NCBI GenBank assembly: GCA_007125475.1
Contig: SLDB01000071.1
Coordinates: 1 to 5,710 of the forward strand
Direction: 5' to 3'
From: Nitriliruptoraceae bacterium
Lineage (GTDB): Bacteria > Actinomycetota > Nitriliruptoria > Nitriliruptorales > Nitriliruptoraceae
Length of the DNA stretch: 5,710 nt
Part shown: positions 1 to 5,481 of the stretch, in pieces
How positions within the stretch are numbered: position 1 is the stretch's first letter
How the letters are laid out: each line of letters opens with the position of its first letter
Made by a program: the position numbers and the translations under genes
Notes under the pieces: generated by a model
What the model was told of the DNA's origin: nothing
The model's database searches: none
The model's input: the letters and a program-made list of their open reading frames with translations, nothing else

Positions 1-585
1 CGGGTGACCTCCGACGTCGACCACGCCGGCGGCCACGGCGACACCGAGGCCGGTACCGGTACCGACACCGACGGCCCCGCCGCCGGCCCCGGGGCGGCCT
101 CGTTCACCACGACCGAGGTCACCGGTGGGGTCACGCCGGTCGCCGACCCGGCGCGGGTCGCGATCCCGCGTGTCGGGATCGACACCCCGGTCGACCGGGT
201 GGGACGGGAACCCGACGGGGCGATGGAGATCCCCCCGGACGTCCAACGTGCCGGCTGGTTCGCCCCCGGTGGGGTGCGACCGGGCGACGAGGGCACGGCC
301 GTGATCGCCGGTCACGTCGACTCCCGGACCCAGGGACGGGGGGCGTTCTCCACGCTCACGTCCCTGCAGGTCGGCGACGAGATCGAGGTCACCGACGACG
401 ATGGTGAGGCGACGGCGTGGCGGGTCACCGCCCGTACCTCGTACGGCAAGGCGGAGATCCCGCTGGCCGAGATCTTCACCCGCACCGGTCCGCCGCGGCT
501 GGCGCTGATCACCTGTGGCGGGGCGTTCGACGCCGCGACGCGTTCCTACGAGGAGAACGTCGTGGTGATCGCCGAACCGGTGTAG
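1..585 (+). CDS. Class F sortase (5' end outside window)
   Basis: Sortase-family cysteine transpeptidase, expected to act outside the membrane on cell-surface substrates; class F members are common in Actinobacteria and their substrates are mostly unknown. Numbered from the GTG at position 4, the catalytic triad is visible: His104 in AGHVDS, Cys171 in the ITCGGAFD motif and Arg180 in RSYEENVVV. The sortase barrel begins near residue 51 (RVAIPRVGIDTPVD) and runs to the C-terminus EPV. Residues 1-50 are low-complexity, rich in Gly, Asp and Thr, as in an extracytoplasmic linker. The reading frame stays open to the window edge, the GTG at 4 has no visible ribosome-binding site, and no signal peptide or membrane anchor is present. 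I therefore think the true start, with its anchor, lies upstream. No sorting-signal substrate gene or pilin is in view. The family call is firm; the biological target is unknown. Confidence 0.93.
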   Translation, partial: RVTSDVDHAGGHGDTEAGTGTDTDGPAAGPGAASFTTTEVTGGVTPVADPARVAIPRVGIDTPVDRVGREPDGAMEIPPDVQRAGWFAPGGVRPGDEGTAVIAGHVDSRTQGRGAFSTLTSLQVGDEIEVTDDDGEATAWRVTARTSYGKAEIPLAEIFTRTGPPRLALITCGGAFDAATRSYEENVVVIAEPV

Positions 586-624
586 CCCCCGCCTCGAGGC
601 GCCGTCGGCCGCTGACGAAGCTCG

Positions 625-651
625 TTTGCAGGAGCGCGTGTCGGATAGGTT
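625..651 (+). promoter_or_regulatory. Possible promoter of tRNA-Ser(UGA)
   Basis: TTTGCA at 625-630 could be a -35 element and TAGGTT at 646-651 a -10 element (TAnnnT form), separated by 15 nt, which is shorter than the usual 17. The -10 would place transcription start about 5 nt before the mature tRNA 5' end at 662, which suits a tRNA gene. This is a weak sequence match only. Confidence 0.3.
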
Positions 652-661
652 CGCGACCTCG

Positions 662-749
662 GGAGGGTTGGCAGAGCGGACGATTGCAGCGGTCTTGAAA
701 ACCGCCGTACCCCTCGCGGGTACCGGGGGTTCGAATCCCCCACCCTCCG
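662..749 (+). tRNA. tRNA-Ser (anticodon UGA)
   Basis: An 88-nt class II tRNA. The acceptor stem pairs GGAGGGT (662-668) with ACCCTCC (742-748), with discriminator G at 749. The anticodon stem is GCGGT/ACCGC (689-693, 701-705) around loop CTTGAAA, with anticodon TGA at 696-698, which reads UCA serine codons. A long variable arm with a GTACCC/GGGTAC stem (starting at 707) is diagnostic of Ser/Leu-type tRNAs and, with this anticodon, gives Ser. The T arm is GGGGG-TTCGAAT-CCCCC (725-741). CCA is not encoded. It follows the sortase gene by 76 nt and is followed after 3 nt by a hairpin. Confidence 0.97.
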
Positions 750-750
750 C

Positions 751-770
751 TGGTGTGCACTGGTGTGCAC
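751..770 (+). repeat. Tandem 10-bp direct repeat
   Basis: Two exact back-to-back copies of TGGTGTGCAC lie at 751-760 and 761-770, directly after the tRNA-Ser gene. Each unit contains the GTGCAC palindrome, so the pair also folds into the hairpin annotated at 753-772. Confidence 0.8.
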
Positions 771-772
771 AC
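753..772 (+). terminator. Hairpin just after tRNA-Ser, probable terminator
   Basis: GTGTGCA (753-759) pairs perfectly with TGCACAC (766-772) around a 6-nt loop, CTGGTG. It begins 4 nt after the tRNA 3' end. There is no T-tract, but U-less hairpin terminators are common in high-GC actinobacteria. A similar 6-nt-loop hairpin follows tRNA-Arg in this window. The hairpin arises from two tandem copies of TGGTGTGCAC (751-760, 761-770). Confidence 0.5.
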
Positions 773-847
773 GACTCCGCCCCCCGGGGCGCCTCACCGT
801 CGCCACCGTGGAAACGACACGCCCCCCGGGCCGGAACGCGGCGACGA

Positions 848-869
848 TCGCGGCGCCGTTCGCGGCGCC
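848..869. repeat. 12-bp-spaced repeat upstream of the kinase operon
   Basis: TCGCGGCGCC occurs at 848-857 and again at 860-869, each copy containing the palindrome GGCGCC. It lies about 75 nt before the first kinase-like gene and just upstream of a possible -10 element. It could be an operator, but in DNA this GC-rich it could also be chance. Confidence 0.35.
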
Positions 870-898
870 AGGGACGATGGCCGGGTCGGTGCCGGCGG

Positions 899-904
899 TA
901 GGCT
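899..904 (+). promoter_or_regulatory. Possible -10 element of the kinase operon
   Basis: TAGGCT at 899-904 fits the TAnnnT -10 form used by actinobacterial housekeeping sigma factors. It would start transcription near 911, about 33 nt before the ATG at 944. No convincing -35 hexamer is present at 17-18 nt upstream. Confidence 0.3.
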
Positions 905-943
905 GAGCGTGGCCGACACCGGGCTCGGCGGCGGGATTCGGGG

Positions 944-2386
944 ATGATGCGAGCATGGCGGGCGTCATACCTGGATCGGGGTGACACCACGTCGGTGCGT
1001 CTGATGCCGTCCGGGCTCGCCTGGTCCACCGCGTTCCTCGCCGCCGTGGTAACCGCCGGGGTCGTCGTCGGGGTGATCGTGGCCGGTCACGCCGACCGGC
1101 CCGTCTCGCTCGCGATGCTGGCGGTGGCGGTCGGCTTCGGGCTGTCCTCGCTGCCCTCGGCGCGGACGCGTCGATTCACCGTGTCCCTGCTGGTGGTCTC
1201 CCTGGCCGTCTGGCTGATCTGGGCGGGGACCTCGCCGGCGTCGACCGCGTTCGTCGTGGCGTTCGTCCTCGCCGTGGTGTGGATCGGTGAGCTCGCGACG
1301 TCGCTGTCCACCGGGTTCCGGGACTCCGAGGTCTCGGCACGACACACCATCGAGCGACGCGCCGAGTTGCTGGACGGCGTGCGTCACCTCGCCGGCTCGT
1401 CACCGAGGGAGGCGGCGCGGCACGTCGCCGGGGTGCTGCGGGAGCTCGGTCTCGACGACGCCGAGGTCGCCGCCCGGACGCGTGACGGGGAGTTTGAGTT
1501 CCTCGGTGTCGCCGCGGGGCCGATCGACGAGCCGGACGCCGGTCGCCTCGCAGCGGCGGCGCTGTCGCGTGACGGGTCGGTGGAGGGCTTCGCGGACGGT
1601 GGCGAGTGCGTCCTCGCCGCTCCCCTCGTCGTCGATGGGGAATCCTACGGGGCGCTGATGGCGGTGACCCGCCGCGGCACCGCGCCGACCGCCGCCGACA
1701 CCGAGGCCGTCGAGGTGCTGGCCAGCCACCTGGCGGCGACCGTCTCCGCGCACCGGCGCGCCCAGCGGCAGCAGCAGCTCCTCGACCGTCTCGTGCACCT
1801 CGAACGGATGCGCTCGGGCCTGGTGGCCACGGTGTCCTCGCAGATCCGGGATCCGTTGACGGTCGTCTCCGGGATCGCCCAGTTCCTCGAGTCCCAGGGG
1901 GCGCAGGTCAGCCAAGAGGAACGACGACGCTTCCTCGACCGCTTCGCCGAACAGAGCAGCCGGTTGCAGGTGATGCTGGAGCAGATCCTCGACGTCGCCG
2001 AGCTGCGCTCGCGGGGCAGCGATCCGGCGCTGATCTCGGTCGACGCGGTCGAGCTCCTCGCCCCGGTCCTGCTCCGCGACGGCGTGCGGTGTGTCCCCGC
2101 GATGCGGACGGCGCTGGCCGGTCGGATCGTGCACGCCGACCCGTCCATGGTCCGCCCAGGCCTGGAACTCCTCACCGACGTCACCGCCGGCGGTATCGGG
2201 GTGGGGATCGTCCAACACCCCTCCGAGGTGGAGCTGCGCCTGCCGCAGAAGCACACCGGCCAGGCGGCGTCGCTCGCCTCCTCGCTCGGTTCGCAGCTCA
2301 TCGTGGCCGGTGGCGGTCGGGTCACCACCAACGGCGCCGTGGTGGTGGTGTGGCTGCGGGACGCCCCGTCGGAGGCGGAGGCGTGA
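944..2386 (+). CDS. Membrane histidine kinase-like protein lacking the phosphoacceptor His (pseudokinase)
   Basis: 480 residues. Four hydrophobic segments (about 26-48, 54-70, 78-95, 98-118) anchor it in the membrane. A GAF-like domain follows (about 140-270), then a coiled stretch leading into a HisKA-type dimerisation helix (about 283-357). The H-box reads VSSQIRDPLTVV (297-308). Aligned with ISHQLRTPLTVV in the next gene, the phosphoacceptor His is Ser299 (codon TCG, 1838-1840), while the Arg, Pro and LTVV positions are kept. The C-terminal part (about 395-472) recalls an HATPase_c fold: HADPSMVRPGLELL matches the region before the N-box. I find no N-box Asn, no DxGxG and no GLGL motif, so ATP binding and autophosphorylation look lost. 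The reading frame is clean, with no frameshift, so it is a maintained gene rather than a decaying one. The start is uncertain: ATG 944, ATG 947, GTG 995 and ATG 1004 are in frame and none has a strong ribosome-binding site. It overlaps the next gene by 4 nt. Probable role (inference): regulatory partner of the downstream kinase. Confidence 0.87.
   Translation: MMRAWRASYLDRGDTTSVRLMPSGLAWSTAFLAAVVTAGVVVGVIVAGHADRPVSLAMLAVAVGFGLSSLPSARTRRFTVSLLVVSLAVWLIWAGTSPASTAFVVAFVLAVVWIGELATSLSTGFRDSEVSARHTIERRAELLDGVRHLAGSSPREAARHVAGVLRELGLDDAEVAARTRDGEFEFLGVAAGPIDEPDAGRLAAAALSRDGSVEGFADGGECVLAAPLVVDGESYGALMAVTRRGTAPTAADTEAVEVLASHLAATVSAHRRAQRQQQLLDRLVHLERMRSGLVATVSSQIRDPLTVVSGIAQFLESQGAQVSQEERRRFLDRFAEQSSRLQVMLEQILDVAELRSRGSDPALISVDAVELLAPVLLRDGVRCVPAMRTALAGRIVHADPSMVRPGLELLTDVTAGGIGVGIVQHPSEVELRLPQKHTGQAASLASSLGSQLIVAGGGRVTTNGAVVVVWLRDAPSEAEA
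2371..2375 (+). promoter_or_regulatory. Shine-Dalgarno fixing the second kinase start
   Basis: GGAGG at 2371-2375 sits 7 nt before the GTG at 2383, inside the last codons of the upstream gene. It supports the GTG at 2383 as the true start, rather than the reading frame's much earlier ATG at 1606, and points to coupled translation of the two genes. Confidence 0.75.
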
Positions 2387-4098
2387 CCAACCCGACCTCA
2401 CCAGCAGCGGTGCGCGACGACGTCGCCACCATGCTCCTCGGGCGCCGGCGGATCCGGATCGCGATCCTGCTGCCTGTGGTGGCCGGGCTGTCGTACGTGG
2501 TGGTCGTCGGCGACGTCGTGAACGTCCCCGTCGTCGTGGGAACCGCGGCCCTGTTCGTCGTGCTCGCGGGGATCGGTGCGTTGAGCCGGTTCCCCGGCGA
2601 CCCCGCCACCGACGTGGGTGCCGGTCGGCTCGGGACCGCGTGGCAGGCCTCCGCGGTGATCGCCGGTGTCGGGGCGACGATCCCGTTCTTCCACGCCGTC
2701 GAGATCGACGTGGAGGTCATGGCCGGGGTGTACGGGATCGCCCTCGTGCTCGGCACGTTCGTCTTCATGTCGCGGCTGCGTTGGTGGCTGCAGGCATGGA
2801 TCGTGACGGTGTGGTTCGTGGTGCTGGCGATGCACGGTGTCAGCGACCCGGTCGTGCTGTCGGCCCACGCCGCCGGCGCCGCCCTCCTGCTCACCGTCGC
2901 CGTGCTGCAGTCGCGACGACTGGAGGGTGCGGTGGGCGAGGCGCGGCGGGCCCGGCAGCTGGCCGAACAGCGCGCGAGCCTGCTGGCCTCGCTGCTGCGG
3001 ACCAACACTCTGCACCCGCAGGCGGTCCTCGACGCGACCGCACGCGGGCTGGTCGACGTCGGTTTCGACGGGTCGGCGATCCGGGCGTTGGACCACGACG
3101 CCCGACTGGCCCGGCTGGTCGCCGGTGTCGCCCCGCCCGACGGCCACCTCGTCGAGGAGATCCCGTTCGACGAGAGCACCTTCGACGACGTGATCGCCGA
3201 CCGCCGGCCGGTCCGCCTCCCGGTGGCCGAGCGGATGCGCATGTTCCCGGAGAATCGGCGGTACCACGACGTCGTCGTGATGCCGTTGTCCAGCGTGGAC
3301 GGTGAGGTACGGGCGACCGTCTCGGCGGCGATGCTCGACACCGAGATCGACGAAGCCCAACTCGAAGCGGCGTGGCTGCTGGCCGGCCAGGCCGGCCAGG
3401 CCTTCACCCGTGCCCGCAGCTACGCCGACGACGAACGCATCGTCGCCGAGTTGCAACGCCTCGAGCTGCGCACCCGCGAGTTCGTCACCGACATCTCGCA
3501 CCAGTTGCGGACGCCGCTGACGGTGGTGCGTGGCCTGGGCACGACGTTGCGCGACCGGTGGGACGAGCTCGACCCCGACGAGGCGGAGGAGCTCGTCACC
3601 CGGATGCGACAGAGCGCCGACCGGCTCGTCGAGGTGGTGCGGTCGCTGTCGGGGCCGGCGGCGTTCGCCGTGGGGCCGATCGAACTCGATCTCGGGTCGC
3701 TGCCGCTGCGTCGCGGGATCGAGGAGCGCGTCGTCGGGCGCGGCGGCGACGCTGGTGACGGGTCGATCAGGATCGTCGTCCACGTCGCCGCCGACGTCGA
3801 GGTCCGTGTCGACCGCGTCCTGTTCGGCTACCTCGTCGACGAGGTGATCGCCCACGTCGCAGGATCACGGCCGACCGGCACCGACGTGGAGGTGACCGCG
3901 CGACTCGACGGTGACCGGATCTCGGTGGCGTTCACCGACGCCGGGGAGGTCGACGGCGACGAGGGCGATGCCGAGGATGCGGTGAGCGGGCCGGACGCGG
4001 GCCTCGGACTCTCGCTGGCCCAGGAGATCGTGCGGGCACACGGCGGTCGGATGGTCGTCGCGGCTGGTGAGGTGCGGTTCGACGTCCCGGCGGCGTGA
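2383..4098 (+). CDS. Membrane sensor histidine kinase with GAF-like domain
   Basis: 571 residues from GTG 2383. About six hydrophobic segments (roughly 24-44, 45-66, 86-104, 112-129, 136-150, 157-175) form a membrane module. An Ala/Arg-rich linker helix (176-205) leads to a GAF-like domain (about 206-343). The HisKA dimerisation domain (about 356-424) has an intact H-box, DISHQLRTPLTVV, with phosphoacceptor His373 (codon CAC, 3499-3501). The HATPase_c domain (about 470-568) keeps the G2 motif GLGLSLA (540-546) and the following IVRAHGGRMVV. The N-box region reads LFGYLVDEVIAHV (480-492), with Glu487 where the Mg-binding Asn is expected. The G1 box is DAGEV (519-523) rather than DxGxG, followed by a short acidic ATP lid. 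The GTGA overlap with the preceding gene marks an operon. Expected role: autophosphorylating sensor of an unknown signal, passing phosphate to a response regulator not in this window. The non-canonical N-box makes independent ATP hydrolysis uncertain. Confidence 0.9.
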   Translation: MTNPTSPAAVRDDVATMLLGRRRIRIAILLPVVAGLSYVVVVGDVVNVPVVVGTAALFVVLAGIGALSRFPGDPATDVGAGRLGTAWQASAVIAGVGATIPFFHAVEIDVEVMAGVYGIALVLGTFVFMSRLRWWLQAWIVTVWFVVLAMHGVSDPVVLSAHAAGAALLLTVAVLQSRRLEGAVGEARRARQLAEQRASLLASLLRTNTLHPQAVLDATARGLVDVGFDGSAIRALDHDARLARLVAGVAPPDGHLVEEIPFDESTFDDVIADRRPVRLPVAERMRMFPENRRYHDVVVMPLSSVDGEVRATVSAAMLDTEIDEAQLEAAWLLAGQAGQAFTRARSYADDERIVAELQRLELRTREFVTDISHQLRTPLTVVRGLGTTLRDRWDELDPDEAEELVTRMRQSADRLVEVVRSLSGPAAFAVGPIELDLGSLPLRRGIEERVVGRGGDAGDGSIRIVVHVAADVEVRVDRVLFGYLVDEVIAHVAGSRPTGTDVEVTARLDGDRISVAFTDAGEVDGDEGDAEDAVSGPDAGLGLSLAQEIVRAHGGRMVVAAGEVRFDVPAA

Positions 4099-4122
4099 GC
4101 CGGGGTGCGGCCACGTCGGTGC

Positions 4123-4178
4123 CACCGGGTGACGCGGCCGGGTCAACGCCGCCGGGTCACCGCCGTCGGGTCTCGGCG
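4123..4178. repeat. Imperfect 14-bp tandem repeat at the convergent gene ends
   Basis: Four consecutive 14-nt units built around the core CGGGT lie at 4123-4136, 4137-4150, 4151-4164 and 4165-4178. Units two and three are nearly identical (GCCGGGTCAACGCC and GCCGGGTCACCGCC); the outer two are more diverged. The array spans the stop codon of the minus-strand gene (4157-4159) and encodes part of its Arg-rich tail. The 14-nt period is not a multiple of three, so the repeat is a DNA-level feature. Confidence 0.6.
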
Positions 4179-5080
4179 GCGATCTCGGCGTTCAGTTGCG
4201 CGCCGAGGAGGACGGCGAACCCGGTGAGCCAGAACCAGATCAGCACGACGATCGGGCCGGCCAGCGGCCCGTAGGCGCTCTCGGTCCCGGTGATGTAGGC
4301 GCCGTACAGCCGTAGCCCCGCGCTGCCGGCGAGCCACACGCCGGTGGCGGTGATCGCCCCGGGGAGCTCGTCCCGCCACCGGGTGCGCTGGGGGACGCCG
4401 AGGTGGTAGAGCGCGGCGATGGCCATCGTCGCCGCCACCAGGACTCCGGGCCAGTACAGGGCCTGCCACAGGTCGACCAGCCACCGTAGGTCGATGGTGA
4501 CCACCCCCTGAAGCTGCTCGGCGAACCCGGGGCCGGCGACCAGCAGTGGGGCCAGCACGGCTCCGACGATGAGGGCCCCGATGGTGATCGCGAACCCCAA
4601 CAGGCGGTCCTTCCAGCCGGAGCGTGGCTCGGCCCGGGTGGCGACGAGGGCGATCGCGGTCAGCGCCGCCTTCACCGCCCGGGAGGCGGTCCACACCGCG
4701 GCGACGAACGCCGAGGAGATCACCCCGAACCCGGTGTCCTCGATGAGCCGGCGCAGCAGCGGCTCGACGACGTTGTCGATCGCCTGTGTGGTCAACGCGA
4801 CACGGCTGACCTCGACGGCGCGTTGGACGAGTTGGGCCTCCCAGTCGCTCCCGGTGGCGGCGACGAGGCCGAGGATCGCGATCACCGACACCGCCAGGGA
4901 GGGAAGCGACAGCAGCACCCAGAACGCGATCTCGGCGGCGAGGCCCGGCAGGCGGTTCCGCGTCGCGCCGAAGGCGGTCCGCAGCAGCACCAGCACCGGG
5001 CGCCGCAGGGGCGCCGGGGCCCGCTGCACGACGGTCTTTGCCAGGGGGTTCACCGTGGCAGCGTACGCGTCGTCGGCCAT
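4157..5080 (-). CDS. YihY/BrkB-family inner-membrane protein
   Basis: 307 residues, normal length for this family (UPF0761, YihY/virulence factor BrkB). The family was once mislabelled ribonuclease BN; it is now seen as polytopic membrane proteins of poorly known function, possibly transporters. Six hydrophobic segments are visible at about 51-75, 118-146, 159-183, 207-227, 239-258 and 272-296. The C-terminal signature is typical: ALYHLGVPQRTRWRDELPGA (223-242), then YGPLAGPIVVLIWFWLTGF (270-288) ending in LLGAQLNAEIA (291-301). The short Arg-rich C-terminus (TRRR) is cytoplasmic by the positive-inside rule. The start ATG (5078-5080) has no clear Shine-Dalgarno in the 15 nt upstream; a GTG at residue 10 is an alternative. 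It converges with the kinase operon, leaving 58 nt between stops, and is divergent from tRNA-Ser(GCU), 60 nt away. Nothing ties its function to the kinases. Confidence 0.92.
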   Translation of the reverse strand: MADDAYAATVNPLAKTVVQRAPAPLRRPVLVLLRTAFGATRNRLPGLAAEIAFWVLLSLPSLAVSVIAILGLVAATGSDWEAQLVQRAVEVSRVALTTQAIDNVVEPLLRRLIEDTGFGVISSAFVAAVWTASRAVKAALTAIALVATRAEPRSGWKDRLLGFAITIGALIVGAVLAPLLVAGPGFAEQLQGVVTIDLRWLVDLWQALYWPGVLVAATMAIAALYHLGVPQRTRWRDELPGAITATGVWLAGSAGLRLYGAYITGTESAYGPLAGPIVVLIWFWLTGFAVLLGAQLNAEIAAETRRR

Positions 5081-5093
5081 GGGTAGTGGCTGC

Positions 5094-5099
5094 TACGCT
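5094..5099 (+). promoter_or_regulatory. Possible -10 element of the tRNA-Ser/tRNA-Arg operon
   Basis: TACGCT at 5094-5099 fits TAnnnT and would start transcription near 5106, giving a 35-nt leader before tRNA-Ser(GCU). No good -35 is seen; the sequence 17 nt upstream lies in the start of the divergent BrkB-like gene. Confidence 0.35.
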
Positions 5100-5104
5100 C
5101 CCGG

Positions 5105-5119
5105 CGCCGTTCCACGGCG
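5105..5119 (+). other. Hairpin in the tRNA-Ser(GCU) leader
   Basis: CGCCGT (5105-5110) pairs with ACGGCG (5114-5119) around a 3-nt TCC loop. An overlapping alternative pairing, GTTCC (5109-5113) with GGAAC (5128-5132), cannot form at the same time. It could help leader processing or act on the divergent gene. I see the structure but no proof of function. Confidence 0.35.
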
Positions 5120-5140
5120 AACAACGCGGAACGCGCGCCT

Positions 5141-5230
5141 GGAGGCTTCGCCTAGTCTGGTCTATGGCGCGGGATTGCTAATCCCGTTGGGTCCTTGAGG
5201 CCCTCGAGGGTTCAAATCCCTCAGCCTCCG
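5141..5230 (+). tRNA. tRNA-Ser (anticodon GCU)
   Basis: A 90-nt class II tRNA. The acceptor stem pairs GGAGGCT (5141-5147) with AGCCTCC (5223-5229), with discriminator G at 5230. The anticodon stem is CGGGA/TCCCG (5170-5174, 5182-5186) around loop TTGCTAA, with anticodon GCT at 5177-5179, reading AGC and AGU serine codons. The long variable arm carries a GGGTC/GGCCC stem. The T arm is GAGGG-TTCAAAT-CCCTC (5206-5222). CCA is not encoded. It is followed after 18 nt by tRNA-Arg, so the two are probably co-transcribed. The same anticodon pair is, to my recollection, neighbouring in mycobacteria as well (not checked). Confidence 0.97.
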
Positions 5231-5248
5231 CGGAACAACGCACGACCT

Positions 5249-5323
5249 GCGCTGGTAGCTCAGTCCGGATAGAGCACCTGACTACGGATCAGGCGGCCGG
5301 GGGTTCGAATCCCTCCCAGCGCG
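5249..5323 (+). tRNA. tRNA-Arg (anticodon ACG)
   Basis: A 75-nt class I tRNA. The acceptor stem pairs GCGCTGG (5249-5255) with CCAGCGC (5316-5322), with discriminator G at 5323. The D arm starts GCTCAGT at 5258 and closes with GAGC. The anticodon stem is CCTGA/TCAGG (5277-5281, 5289-5293) around loop CTACGGA, with anticodon ACG at 5284-5286. In bacteria A34 of this tRNA is deaminated to inosine by TadA so that it reads CGU, CGC and CGA. The T arm is GGGGG-TTCGAAT-CCCTC (5299-5315) with one G-T wobble. CCA is not encoded. It is the last gene of the tRNA pair and is followed by a strong hairpin. Confidence 0.97.
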
Positions 5324-5328
5324 CAGAC

Positions 5329-5354
5329 GGCCCGCTACGACCCTGTAGCGGGCC
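5329..5354 (+). terminator. Intrinsic terminator-like hairpin after tRNA-Arg
   Basis: GGCCCGCTAC (5329-5338) and GTAGCGGGCC (5345-5354) form a perfect 10-bp stem around the 6-nt loop GACCCT. It starts 6 nt after the tRNA-Arg 3' end. The 3' flank (GAATTCGTG) has no T-run, as is usual for hairpin terminators in high-GC actinobacteria. It is the best-supported terminator in the window. Confidence 0.75.
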
Positions 5355-5440
5355 GAATTCGTGAGAATCGCCGGTCACGACGGCGGCAATTTTGAGCACA
5401 TTGCGCGGACGGTCGTCGCCACTCTCAATGGCCGTAGTTG

Positions 5441-5481
5441 CGCTCAGTTCGCCTGGATTCGCGACAATTCGCTCAGTTCGC
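5441..5481. repeat. Direct repeat CGCTCAGTTCGC, two copies
   Basis: The 12-mer CGCTCAGTTCGC occurs exactly at 5441-5452 and 5470-5481, 29 nt apart start to start. Two further TTCGC pentamers lie between them, giving TTCGC at 5448, 5458, 5468 and 5477. The second copy overlaps the tRNA-like D-arm segment. Confidence 0.75.

Noticed and set aside
509..968. Minus-strand open frames across tRNA-Ser(UGA), with GWGIRTPG-like peptide
   Set aside because: This peptide is the familiar antisense translation of a tRNA gene; the frames cross the tRNA and the end of the sortase gene and have no protein-like composition.
1606..2382. Upstream extension of the second kinase frame from ATG 1606
   Set aside because: It would overlap the first kinase gene almost to its end, gives an Arg/Pro/Gly-rich sequence typical of a shadow frame, and the GTG at 2383 has a good Shine-Dalgarno.
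1400..2401. Minus-strand open frame (333 codons) opposite the first kinase
   Set aside because: Arg/Gly/His-rich low-complexity translation that mirrors a well-supported plus-strand gene.
2398..3855. Long minus-strand open frame (485 codons) opposite the second kinase
   Set aside because: Asp/His/Arg/Gly/Gln-rich composition with no domains; long antisense frames are expected in DNA this GC-rich.
4099..4156. Bidirectional terminator between the convergent genes
   Set aside because: Only very short imperfect inverted repeats (such as GGTG-C-CACC with an impossible loop) are present; no stable stem could be drawn by eye.
4569..5198. Plus-strand open frame (209 codons) opposite the BrkB-like gene
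   Set aside because: Runs into tRNA-Ser(GCU) and is Arg/Ser/Ala-rich without domains; the minus-strand frame has six membrane segments and a family signature.
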